A DNA stretch of 64,000 nucleotides from Ruminococcus sp. (GTDB lineage Bacteria > Bacillota > Clostridia > Oscillospirales > Ruminococcaceae): NCBI GenBank assembly GCA_021770655.1, contig JAETQO010000002.1, forward strand, positions 1 to 64,000, in the 5' to 3' direction. Numbering within the stretch: the first letter of the stretch is position 1; every line of letters starts with the position of its first letter. The position numbers were made by a program, and so were the translations under genes. The notes below the pieces were generated by a model, which had not been told where the DNA came from, made no database searches, and saw only the letters and a program-made list of their open reading frames with translations. Shown here piece by piece: positions 31,737 through 39,886 of this stretch.

Positions 31737-32933
31737 TTATTTCTTTATAAAAAACTCTACCTCGCGGCACATTTCGCCGTACAAGGTATAGGTAACTGTG
31801 GTCTTAACTCCCTCGTCTGTGATCTCGTCCTTGGCTTGCCTGTCTTTTATTTCATAACCCGACAAGAAATTTTTTTCATATATGTAGGCTTTGTCGTGTG
31901 CAATATCAAGCGCTTCCTGCTGCGAATAAGTCGAAGTTTTGAAGTCGTATTCCGTAAGCTCGCAGTTTGTTATTCCAAAAGGCATTTCTATGCCGAAAAG
32001 CGAAATAGGCGTGTAGCTCTGAGTGCTTTTCCAGCTTCCTTCCGGTTTTGTAAGGAACAGGGGTATATCCGCACTGTAAAAGCTGAAAAAGCGTTTATCC
32101 TCTTTTTCGCCTGTGTCAAATTCCGTACGTTCGGAAAGGGGCTGGTCAAAAACCATAGTTCTTTCAAATGTTCCGTAAATTTTTCCTTTTGCGCGGGCAT
32201 AGCTTGTCTTGGTTTCAACATTTTCTTTGCCGTCTATCCATTGTGATTTTTCGGTTATGATCTCTCCGCTTACAACAATATCGCCTTTGGTCACGCCACA
32301 GCCCACGCCCAGTTTCAGCTGTCCGTCCTGCACCTCGACTTTTTCGATAATGCCGTCTTCGCAGGCTACCAGATTGCTCGGATAACGGTTTTGTTCTCTT
32401 TCGGCGTCACCTTCGGTTTCTATGACGTCCACTATGAGAGAGTTGCCTTTTCTGGTTATGCCTGCCCATGAGATCCCTTCTACCTGTTGTTTTAGTGCAC
32501 GTTCTGTCACGACGAGATTTATATTCGGAATATATGTGCCGGTTTCAATGCCTTCCGCTTTAAGCACGTTCATGACATTTTCGTATATCTCCTTATTGTC
32601 GCAGAGTATATCAAATCGGACGACAATATTGGAAAAATATATGCAGGCGGCAAGGGCGATTACGCCTCCTGCTATAAAACCGGGTCGGCGCCTGAAGAAA
32701 CCGAAAATCTTGAACGGTCCGCCCGTTTTCTTTATTTCGTATTCCAGACCCAATCTGCCGCAAAGCTCCTTAAGCTGACCGCAGTATTCCGCCGATAATC
32801 GAAGAGTTATTATATTATCCTTTTCACGCATATTTCTCACGGGAAGCTTTTCGGCCGTTACCGCACGGTAAAACTTTGTAAAACTGCCTGAACTTCCGCT
32901 TGAAATTATATAATCCTTGTAGCCGAAAATCAT
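31737..32933 (-). CDS. yqfD: Sporulation protein YqfD
   Basis: 398 residues. Paired with YqfC in spore formers. An N-terminal cytoplasmic domain (about 1-88) is followed by one membrane helix (about 91-110, RRPGFIAGGVIALAACIYFS) and a long external domain with IETGTYIPNINLVVTERALKQ and ISWAGITRKGNSLIVDVIE, the family's characteristic stretches. It starts one base after yqfC ends. Expression is probably sporulation-specific, but no sigma-E or sigma-K site could be assigned with confidence. Confidence 0.85.
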   Translation of the reverse strand: MIFGYKDYIISSGSSGSFTKFYRAVTAEKLPVRNMREKDNIITLRLSAEYCGQLKELCGRLGLEYEIKKTGGPFKIFGFFRRRPGFIAGGVIALAACIYFSNIVVRFDILCDNKEIYENVMNVLKAEGIETGTYIPNINLVVTERALKQQVEGISWAGITRKGNSLIVDVIETEGDAEREQNRYPSNLVACEDGIIEKVEVQDGQLKLGVGCGVTKGDIVVSGEIITEKSQWIDGKENVETKTSYARAKGKIYGTFERTMVFDQPLSERTEFDTGEKEDKRFFSFYSADIPLFLTKPEGSWKSTQSYTPISLFGIEMPFGITNCELTEYDFKTSTYSQQEALDIAHDKAYIYEKNFLSGYEIKDRQAKDEITDEGVKTTVTYTLYGEMCREVEFFIKK

Positions 32934-33218
32934 TTATTCTCTCTCCCTGACCTTTCTTGACACCAGTTTTACGGACTCTATTTTTCCTCTGATCTCAACG
33001 CTTTCCGTACAGTAATTTGAAAGCGCAAGTCCGCTCCCCCAGATCTCGACTTCAAACGAACCCGTAAGTACCTTAGCCATTACTTCGTTGCACTCGATTA
33101 TCTGTTTGCAGTTTTCGATAACAGCCGCATTGTTGTCTATTATGTTTATGTAGGAGCTTAAATAGGACAGTTCTCGTACTTTCCCGAAAAAGCTTAAATC
33201 AGGTCTTGTCTTTTTCAT
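32934..33218 (-). CDS. yqfC: Sporulation protein YqfC
   Basis: 94 residues. LSYLSSYINIIDNNAAVIENCKQIIEC and GSFEVEIWGSGLALSNYCTE match the YabP/YqfC family of small sporulation proteins. It is directly upstream of yqfD, its usual partner. AGGAGG lies about ten bases before the ATG. Confidence 0.85.
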   Translation of the reverse strand: MKKTRPDLSFFGKVRELSYLSSYINIIDNNAAVIENCKQIIECNEVMAKVLTGSFEVEIWGSGLALSNYCTESVEIRGKIESVKLVSRKVRERE

Positions 33219-33314
33219 TTTTATTACCTCCTGATATATGTTGTCTGCTATAAGCTAATTATATTATCTGAGTTCGTCACATATACTTGAATATCCGAAA
33301 AGGAGGCTTAAAAA

Positions 33315-34400
33315 ATGTATAAAAAATTATTCAGAGAGCTTGGTATTTATATTTTGACCGGTTTGCTTATATGGTACTGCATTATTCTTATATCCGGAGG
33401 AGTAAGCGTTCAGTCGGGGATAGTAAACGCGGTAGACCGGTGTCTTAACGTAATAATACCCTCTCTGTTTGCTTTTATGGCAGCGTCGCAGATACTGATC
33501 TCCGGAGGTTTTTATTATTACGTTTCACTGCCGTTTTATCCGCTGTCAAGGTTTTTGCTTCGTATTCCGACAGGCTTTTTCTTTGTATTCCTTCTGGGAA
33601 ATCTTGCCGGATATCCCATAGGAATAAAGCTTTTGTCCGATATGGTCGAAGGTGGAAAAATCTCAAAAAGAACTGCCGAGAAAATGTCCTGCTACTGTTA
33701 CTGCGGCGGACCGGCTTTTTATGCCGGTGCCGTAGGCTTAGCTGTTTTCAGATGCACGGGAGCGGGAATTGCGGTGTTTTTATCTATTGTTGCGGCAAAT
33801 CTGATAATCGGCATAGCAATGGGATTTTTCGGTCGGGGCAAAGAGGTCTGTGGAAAGCCTAAGGTGTGCTTTAAAGCTGAAATACTCACCGATTCGGTTA
33901 TTTCCGCAGGAAAGTCGCTGTTTGTTATATGCGTATTTATAGTTTTCTTTTCTACCGTTATGTCTGCGTTCGATTATTATGATATATTTGACAAAATCAA
34001 AACTGTTTTCGGAATTTCGGATAACGCAGTAACTCTTATAAAATCCTGCCTTGAGATCTCATGTGTGACGGAACTTGAGGGGAGTCCGTTCAAATTGCTT
34101 CCACATATTGCCGGAATTTGTTCATTCGGGGGACTGTGCGTTATAATTCAGGTCATCGCGATCAGCGGCGGACGTATCTCTCTTACTCCGTTTTTGTTAT
34201 CAAGGATCCCTGCCGCCTTTCTTACTGCGGTCATATGCCGCTTGATTTATCCGTCTTTTATTCCCGACTCTCTGGAGGCGTCTGCTTCAGAAGCAGTAAC
34301 TTTCGGCATAATGAACAATTTTATACCCTCGATTTGCTTGATTATGATGATTTTATTACTAATTTTGAAGAAAAGACTAGCATTTTCTAAAACAGTATGA
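33315..34400 (+). CDS. YlbJ-like sporulation integral membrane protein
   Basis: 361 residues with about eight membrane helices. CLNVIIPSLFAFMAASQILI at residues 43-62, LLGNLAGYPIGIKLLSDMVEGGKISKRTAEKM, and the GGPAFYAGAVGLAVF segment match the nucleoside-recognition/YlbJ fold. YlbJ is needed for spore cortex in Bacillus and belongs to a transporter-like family. It is divergent from yqfCD, in a sporulation-rich neighbourhood. GGAGG precedes the ATG. An exact YlbJ orthologue is not proven. Confidence 0.65.
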   Translation: MYKKLFRELGIYILTGLLIWYCIILISGGVSVQSGIVNAVDRCLNVIIPSLFAFMAASQILISGGFYYYVSLPFYPLSRFLLRIPTGFFFVFLLGNLAGYPIGIKLLSDMVEGGKISKRTAEKMSCYCYCGGPAFYAGAVGLAVFRCTGAGIAVFLSIVAANLIIGIAMGFFGRGKEVCGKPKVCFKAEILTDSVISAGKSLFVICVFIVFFSTVMSAFDYYDIFDKIKTVFGISDNAVTLIKSCLEISCVTELEGSPFKLLPHIAGICSFGGLCVIIQVIAISGGRISLTPFLLSRIPAAFLTAVICRLIYPSFIPDSLEASASEAVTFGIMNNFIPSICLIMMILLLILKKRLAFSKTV

Positions 34401-34456
34401 TATAATTAATAACGATAAAATCAAACACTTATTCACTTAAAGGAGTTGTATATATC

Positions 34457-34669
34457 ATGGCAAAAAAGAGTTTTTTTGGTAATAAAATATCGCCGTCATG
34501 TTCATATTGCCTGTTTGGCAATCGTTCAAAGGAAGGCAACAAAGTCCTCTGCGAGAAACAGGGTCTTGTAGACGCAGATTACAACTGCAAGAAATGGGTA
34601 TACGATCCTATCAAGCGTGTTCCTAAGAAACAGCTTAACATTCCTAATCAGGAAGACGATGTAATTTAA
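34457..34669 (+). CDS. Small cysteine-containing protein (70 aa)
   Basis: It has the set Cys15-x2-Cys18 ... Cys32 ... Cys44 (SPSCSYCLFG, VLCEKQG, YNCKKW), which looks like a small zinc-binding fold, with a Lys/Pro-rich tail. Proteins of this sort are common in Clostridia, but no function is known. AAAGGAG lies upstream of the ATG, and a strong terminator follows. Confidence 0.65.
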   Translation: MAKKSFFGNKISPSCSYCLFGNRSKEGNKVLCEKQGLVDADYNCKKWVYDPIKRVPKKQLNIPNQEDDVI

Positions 34670-34686
34670 TAATTCGATCATAATTA

Positions 34687-34722
34687 AAAAGGAACGCCGT
34701 GAAGATTCGGCGTTCCTTTTTT
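34687..34722. terminator. Bidirectional terminator
   Basis: AAAAGGAACGCCG/CGGCGTTCCTTTT stem with an 8-base loop and T/A tracts on either side, between the small cysteine protein gene and pcrA. Confidence 0.9.
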
Positions 34723-34751
34723 GTTTTGATCAAATCTTGACAGACAGTGTG

Positions 34752-37115
34752 TCAAATCTTCTTTATTTTTGTGTAGTTTGCCATGATTTTCTTCGTTCCT
34801 CTGGAATCAAAAGCGATCTCAACCAAAGTGTCGTTAGCCATGGGCTTTGAACTTAAAACCGTACCCTTGCCGAAAACCTTGTGGAGTACCCGATCGCCCG
34901 GCTCAAAGGTCTCGGTGTTGACAGTGCGGCTGTATTTTTCCGACTGCCGAAGAGCCATCTGCTGTTGAAGACTTACGCTTCCGGCCGGCTTGTATCCGTC
35001 TGAAAAAGCCGATGAAAGGCTATCCTCCTCGGATTTTTCAATGCTGTCGGGAGGGAGCTCTTTGATAAAGCGCGATATTCTGTTTCGGTCGGTACGTCCG
35101 TAAAGCATACGCTCTGCGGCGCGGGTGAGATAAAGCTTTTCCTTTGCTCTTGTTACCGCAACATAGGCAAGCCTGCGTTCTTCTTCGGTGTCGGCTTCGG
35201 ATTCAAGACTTCGTGCGGAGGGGAAAATGTTCTCTTCCATTCCGGTTACAAACACTATGGGAAATTCAAGCCCTTTTGCCGAGTGCATTGTCATCATTAC
35301 CACATAATCTGCGTCCGGATCAAGATTGTCTATGTCGGTATAAAGTGATATTTCCTCCAGAAAGCCCGATAGGGACGGCTCATCGGCGTTTTCTTCGTAA
35401 TTCGCCATAGTCGATTTAAGCTCGTTGATGTTTTCAAGGCGGAGCAGACCCTCGTCACCCTGCTCCTGTAAATATCTGCCGTAGCCTGTTTTTGAAAGCA
35501 GAGCGTCAAGAAGTTCTTCAAGCGGCAGAGTTTCCGAAAGCTCTGTAAGCTCTTCAAACATTTCGCCGACGGCGTTAAGCGCCTTTGCTTTTTTTGTGAG
35601 CGGCGCAAGCGTTTCGGCTTCCTTCATTATTTCTATAGGTGATTCGCCCAGATCGGAGGTTATCTGTTCAAGGACGGTGACGGTCGCTTCTCCTATGCCT
35701 CTTTTAGGTTCGTTGATTATTCTTCTCAGTCTGAGCATATCAGCAGGATTGTTTATAACTGCAAGGTAGGCAAGAATGTCCTTTATTTCCTTTCGGTCGT
35801 AGAATTTAAGACCTCCGATTATTTTATACGGTATCCCGCTTTGTATAAATGTCTGCTCTAACGTGTTTGATTGGGCGTTCATTCGGTAAAGAACGGCGTG
35901 GTCGTTGTATTTTTTACCGCCGCCGACATTTTCAAGGATCGTGTCGGCAATGAACCTGGCTTCGCCCTTTTCGCTTGCCGCTTTGTAAACCGTGACCTTT
36001 TCGCCGTCTCCTGATGATGTCCAGAGACTTTTGCCTTTTCTGCCCTGATTGTGGCTTATAAGCTCGTTGGCGCAGGTAAGTATATTCTGTGTGGAACGGT
36101 AATTCTGCTCCAGCTTTATAACATCAGTGCCGCTGTCGCAGTCAAATTGTTCTTCAAAGCTGAGGATATTTTCTATGGTCGCGCCGCGGAATTTATAAAT
36201 GCTCTGGTCGTCGTCGCCTACAACGCAGAGATTATGATATTTCCGGGACAGGAGCGAAACAAGTCTGAACTGCGCTTTATTTGTGTCCTGATACTCGTCT
36301 ACCATTATGTATTTATACAAATTCTGATAATGGTCAAGGACATCTGGAAATTGCTCGAAAAGCCTTACGGTGTGGCAGATGATGTCGTCAAAGTCCATAG
36401 CGTTTGCGGCTTTGAGCTTTTGCTGATAGCGTTTGTAGACTTTGCCTATTACTATACTGCGATAGTCGTTTCCGGCAGTGGCAAGGTAATCATCAGGCTC
36501 TGTAAGGCTGTCCTTAGAGTGGGAAATTTCGCTCATTATCATTTTAGGCGGGAACATTTTGTCGGAAATATCCATATCTTTGAGGATCGCTTTTATGGTC
36601 CTCTGTGAATCGTCGGTGTCGTAAATGGTGAAACTGCTTGAAAATCCCAATCGGTCACACTCACGTCGGAGGATTCTGGCACAGGCGGAATGAAAGGTAG
36701 CCGCTGTGATCCCCTGTCCCGCTTCGCCCAGCATACCGGCAAGCCTTTCCTTGAGTTCTCCGGCGGCCTTGTTTGTAAAGGTAATAGCTAAGATACTCCA
36801 CGGCTTTACGCAGTCATAGGCAACAATATCCGCAAGGGCGGAAGGGTCGCTTACCTTGCCGTCGATGAAATCCCGAAGATACTGAATATCCTGTTCTGAG
36901 GGAATCCCATAGGTCTCCTCGGAATTGTATGCGTTGCCGAAGAATATCATATTGGCTATACGGTTGACAAGAACCGTGGTTTTTCCACTGCCTGCTCCGG
37001 CGAGAATAAGCAGAGGGCCTTTTATTTTAAAGACGGCTTTACGCTGTTGTTCGTTCATTCGTGAGAAATATTTTTCGAGAGCTTTTTTCTTCAGCTCTGT
37101 AAACTGTATTGTCAT
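34752..37115 (-). CDS. pcrA: ATP-dependent DNA helicase PcrA/UvrD
   Basis: 787 residues. A 3'-5' helicase of superfamily 1 for repair and removal of RNA polymerase and RecA from DNA. Motif I is LAGAGSGKTTVL, Ia AITFTNKAAGELKERL, II IMVDEYQDTN, III VGDDDQSIYKFRGA, IV KLEQNYRST, V TMHSAKGLEFPIVFVTGMEE and VI RRLAYVAVTRAKEKL. The C-terminal Tudor-like segment (DRVLHKVFGKGTVLS) binds RNA polymerase in relatives. Single gene; its start is preceded by AGGAGG. Confidence 0.96.
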   Translation of the reverse strand: MTIQFTELKKKALEKYFSRMNEQQRKAVFKIKGPLLILAGAGSGKTTVLVNRIANMIFFGNAYNSEETYGIPSEQDIQYLRDFIDGKVSDPSALADIVAYDCVKPWSILAITFTNKAAGELKERLAGMLGEAGQGITAATFHSACARILRRECDRLGFSSSFTIYDTDDSQRTIKAILKDMDISDKMFPPKMIMSEISHSKDSLTEPDDYLATAGNDYRSIVIGKVYKRYQQKLKAANAMDFDDIICHTVRLFEQFPDVLDHYQNLYKYIMVDEYQDTNKAQFRLVSLLSRKYHNLCVVGDDDQSIYKFRGATIENILSFEEQFDCDSGTDVIKLEQNYRSTQNILTCANELISHNQGRKGKSLWTSSGDGEKVTVYKAASEKGEARFIADTILENVGGGKKYNDHAVLYRMNAQSNTLEQTFIQSGIPYKIIGGLKFYDRKEIKDILAYLAVINNPADMLRLRRIINEPKRGIGEATVTVLEQITSDLGESPIEIMKEAETLAPLTKKAKALNAVGEMFEELTELSETLPLEELLDALLSKTGYGRYLQEQGDEGLLRLENINELKSTMANYEENADEPSLSGFLEEISLYTDIDNLDPDADYVVMMTMHSAKGLEFPIVFVTGMEENIFPSARSLESEADTEEERRLAYVAVTRAKEKLYLTRAAERMLYGRTDRNRISRFIKELPPDSIEKSEEDSLSSAFSDGYKPAGSVSLQQQMALRQSEKYSRTVNTETFEPGDRVLHKVFGKGTVLSSKPMANDTLVEIAFDSRGTKKIMANYTKIKKI

Positions 37116-37330
37116 TTATTGGGATACCTCCTGAATATTTATATGCAAGTTAAGGTTATGCAGATCGTCCGTTATCGACGGGTCGATATAAGTATAACAT
37201 AAATCCCGACGTTTGAAAAGGGGAGGAGAGATAATTTTTGTTTGCTCCGTTCAAACTGCGTTTTGTATATATCTTTGCAGAATTTCCAATACTGCCTGTA
37301 TATTATAAAACGTGAACGGAGGAAATTTTT

Positions 37331-39619
37331 ATGAAAGCTATTGTTTTATGCGGCGGCAGGGGAGAAAGGCTTATGCCAATGACAGAGGACAAGCCTGCGG
37401 TTTTACTGAGACTTTGCGGAAAAGAACTGATCTACTATATTCTTGACACGCTGAAAGAGGCGGGTTTTGAAAAGGTCACGCTTGCGTTGGGCTACGGTTC
37501 GAAGCAGATAGCCGCTCTTTTTGACAGGGATATGTACTGCGGAATGAAAATCGAGCTTTCTCATTCGGACGGTGCAGGCACGGCGGACGCTGTTTACAAA
37601 GCTTTAGGAAATGACGAGCAGGCATTGGTGATAGAGGGGAACTGTTTGTTTAACTGCGATCTGAAAAAGTTTATGGAATTTCATTCCGAACAAAACGCAG
37701 TTTGTTCCGTGATGACCAAAAAGTGCGAGAACAATGAAAACTGTATTTGCGTGTCGGTGGAAGATAAAATCGCGTCTGCGGTTATGAGAGAGCCGTCGGC
37801 GGACAAGACAGGTTTTGAAAACTGTATGACGGGCATATATATTATAAATAAAGGTATTTTTGATGACTACAATTGTTTTGACGGGCAGGATCTTGCCGAG
37901 GTCGTAATTACTGCGGCTGTGTCCGATCTCAGGGACGTATGCGTATACAGCGATGAATTTTATTGGGAGAGGATACTTACTCCAAAAGGTTTTCTGAAAT
38001 GTCAAAGGGATATACTGTTTTCTGATAAGCTGAGGATAAGAAAACTAACAGAGGGAAATTTCAGCGGTGCAACTCTTATCGCGCCTTTATATATAGGTAA
38101 AAATGTGACAATTATGCCAGGCGCAGTGGTTGAGAAAGGTGCGGTCATAGACGATAACGCTGTGATAAAGCGGGGGTGCAGGGTAACTGGATCATATGTG
38201 GGTATAAATTGTGTTGTGTCCGAAAACAGCGAACTTGAGGAAGCTGTCATATGCGGCGGAGCTAAGCTTGGGCGAGGCGTTAAATGCCGAAGCTGTTCAG
38301 TGGTCGGAACAAATTCATCTGTGGGAGCAGAGGCTGTAATAGAAAAGGAAGTCCGCATCTGGTCGGGCAGAAGGATAGACGGAGGAAGCAGGCTGTATAA
38401 GAACGTACAGACGGGTCGGGCAAGGAAAACAATTGTTGACGAAGAGGGCGAGTGCAGTCTCGGCGGAGGCCAGGCAGGAGCGGAAGAGCTTGTAAGATTC
38501 GGAATTGCGGCGGGAACTGCTGTGAACATCGGCGAGCATATAGCGGTGGCATACGGCGGAGAAGAACATAACAGAATACTTCAGCAGGCTTTGGTATCGG
38601 GAATATGTTCAGCAGGTGCAAACGTATTCGATCTCGGAAATGTGACATTGCCTCAGCTTATGTACGCCGTAAAGACTCTGGACTGCAAATTCGGCATATA
38701 TGTCGGGATAAATGCGTCGGGTCATATCCGTGTAACAGCGCCCTGCGGTCTGCCTGTAGACAGAGATACCGAGCTTGCAATAGAAAAGTCATACAACGAA
38801 CGAAGTTTCAGAATGAGCGATTTTAGACAGTACGGCAGGGTCACGGAGCATTCTGCCGGCGAGGAGCTTTATATCAGATTTGTCGATTCGGTTTTGCCTT
38901 CGGGTTTCAGCGGAGTTAACGCAGAGATCAGGACTTCGGATACAAGGGCGGCAGTCATTGCCGACAGGCTGTTTCACGGAAGAAACGATATTGACGGAGA
39001 AAAAATTATTTTTCATCTTTCGGCACAGTCGGATAAATGTACGGCTTATACGGAGCTTACGGGGTATGTCGGCTGGGAACGGCTTGTAAATCTTTGCGCC
39101 AAGATAAGATATGAAAAGGGAAGATCGGTCTCGGTGCCTTACTGTTTTTCCTCTGCGGCGGACATTCTGGCAGAGAGTGAGGGCGGCAGACTTTACAGAT
39201 ATTACAGCAGTTCCTGCGGAGAAGACGCAGAGGCAAGGTCTGCAGCCGCGGAAATCGGAAATATGTTTGTAAACGACGGGCTTTATCTTGCGGCCTGCAT
39301 ATGCGGTTATCTGTCCGAAAAAGAAATGAGCTTATATTCCTCATTGAAAAATATACCTGATGTTTATTCCACACAGAGGTATGTTACTTTCGGAGGTAAG
39401 AGCGGAAGGCTTATGGAAAAGCTTGCCGCAGAAAGCGCCGTTTCGGGAGAGGGCATGATTTACGGGAAAGACAATTCCAGAGCGGTGATAAGACCTCTTA
39501 GAAACGGAAACGGAGTTATGATCTTTGCGGAAGGGGCGTCTTCAGAATTTGCTGCCGCACTTTGCGATGAACTTCAGCATAAAATTAAAAGTTTGGAAAA
39601 CGAACAAGGTCTGTCATAA
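37331..39619 (+). CDS. Sugar nucleotidyltransferase fused to a phosphomannomutase-like domain
   Basis: 762 residues in three parts. First, a nucleotidyltransferase domain (1-230; KAIVLCGGRGERLMPMTEDK is the nucleotide-binding loop). Second, a left-handed beta-helix (about 245-345) with repeated hexapeptides (IGKNVTIMPGAVVEKGAVI). Third, a phosphohexomutase-like domain (about 365-755). The mutase active-site loop, normally S/T-A-S-H-N-P, reads NASGHIRVTAPC, so the phosphoserine is missing. The protein probably activates a sugar phosphate for a surface polymer, with the last domain regulatory. GGAGG precedes the ATG. Confidence 0.75.
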   Translation: MKAIVLCGGRGERLMPMTEDKPAVLLRLCGKELIYYILDTLKEAGFEKVTLALGYGSKQIAALFDRDMYCGMKIELSHSDGAGTADAVYKALGNDEQALVIEGNCLFNCDLKKFMEFHSEQNAVCSVMTKKCENNENCICVSVEDKIASAVMREPSADKTGFENCMTGIYIINKGIFDDYNCFDGQDLAEVVITAAVSDLRDVCVYSDEFYWERILTPKGFLKCQRDILFSDKLRIRKLTEGNFSGATLIAPLYIGKNVTIMPGAVVEKGAVIDDNAVIKRGCRVTGSYVGINCVVSENSELEEAVICGGAKLGRGVKCRSCSVVGTNSSVGAEAVIEKEVRIWSGRRIDGGSRLYKNVQTGRARKTIVDEEGECSLGGGQAGAEELVRFGIAAGTAVNIGEHIAVAYGGEEHNRILQQALVSGICSAGANVFDLGNVTLPQLMYAVKTLDCKFGIYVGINASGHIRVTAPCGLPVDRDTELAIEKSYNERSFRMSDFRQYGRVTEHSAGEELYIRFVDSVLPSGFSGVNAEIRTSDTRAAVIADRLFHGRNDIDGEKIIFHLSAQSDKCTAYTELTGYVGWERLVNLCAKIRYEKGRSVSVPYCFSSAADILAESEGGRLYRYYSSSCGEDAEARSAAAEIGNMFVNDGLYLAACICGYLSEKEMSLYSSLKNIPDVYSTQRYVTFGGKSGRLMEKLAAESAVSGEGMIYGKDNSRAVIRPLRNGNGVMIFAEGASSEFAAALCDELQHKIKSLENEQGLS

Positions 39620-39671
39620 TATTGCGGCGTTGTATGGTTGACGATTGTAAATATATTGTAATTTATTTTAC

Positions 39672-39700
39672 TTGACAATCAAGTGAAAAAGGAGTACAAT
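39672..39700 (+). promoter_or_regulatory. Promoter of the RNase J leader
   Basis: TTGACA (39672-39677) and TACAAT (39695-39700) with a 17-base spacer. It gives a leader of about 180 bases. Confidence 0.65.
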
Positions 39701-39886
39701 ATAATCAGATGTTTTTGTTCGGATGTCGGCATGGAATATGCTGTAATTTTTAAGCTGCGTTCGTTGTACCAAACTATCTTTCTGTGAAGTCGTACGCTGT
39801 TATTGCTTCAGACGCAGTTTTTTATTTATTCTAACGGAAAAATCGAATATAATTTAGCATCAGAAATGCTTCAGGAAGGAGTTTTT
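39701..39886 (+). promoter_or_regulatory. Long 5' leader of RNase J with a terminator-like hairpin
   Basis: The leader contains CTGCGT (about 39754) that can pair with ACGCAG (about 39814) directly ahead of a T6 tract, a possible premature terminator. A second TATAAT box near 39849 could give a shorter transcript. No known riboswitch pattern was recognised. Confidence 0.35.
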
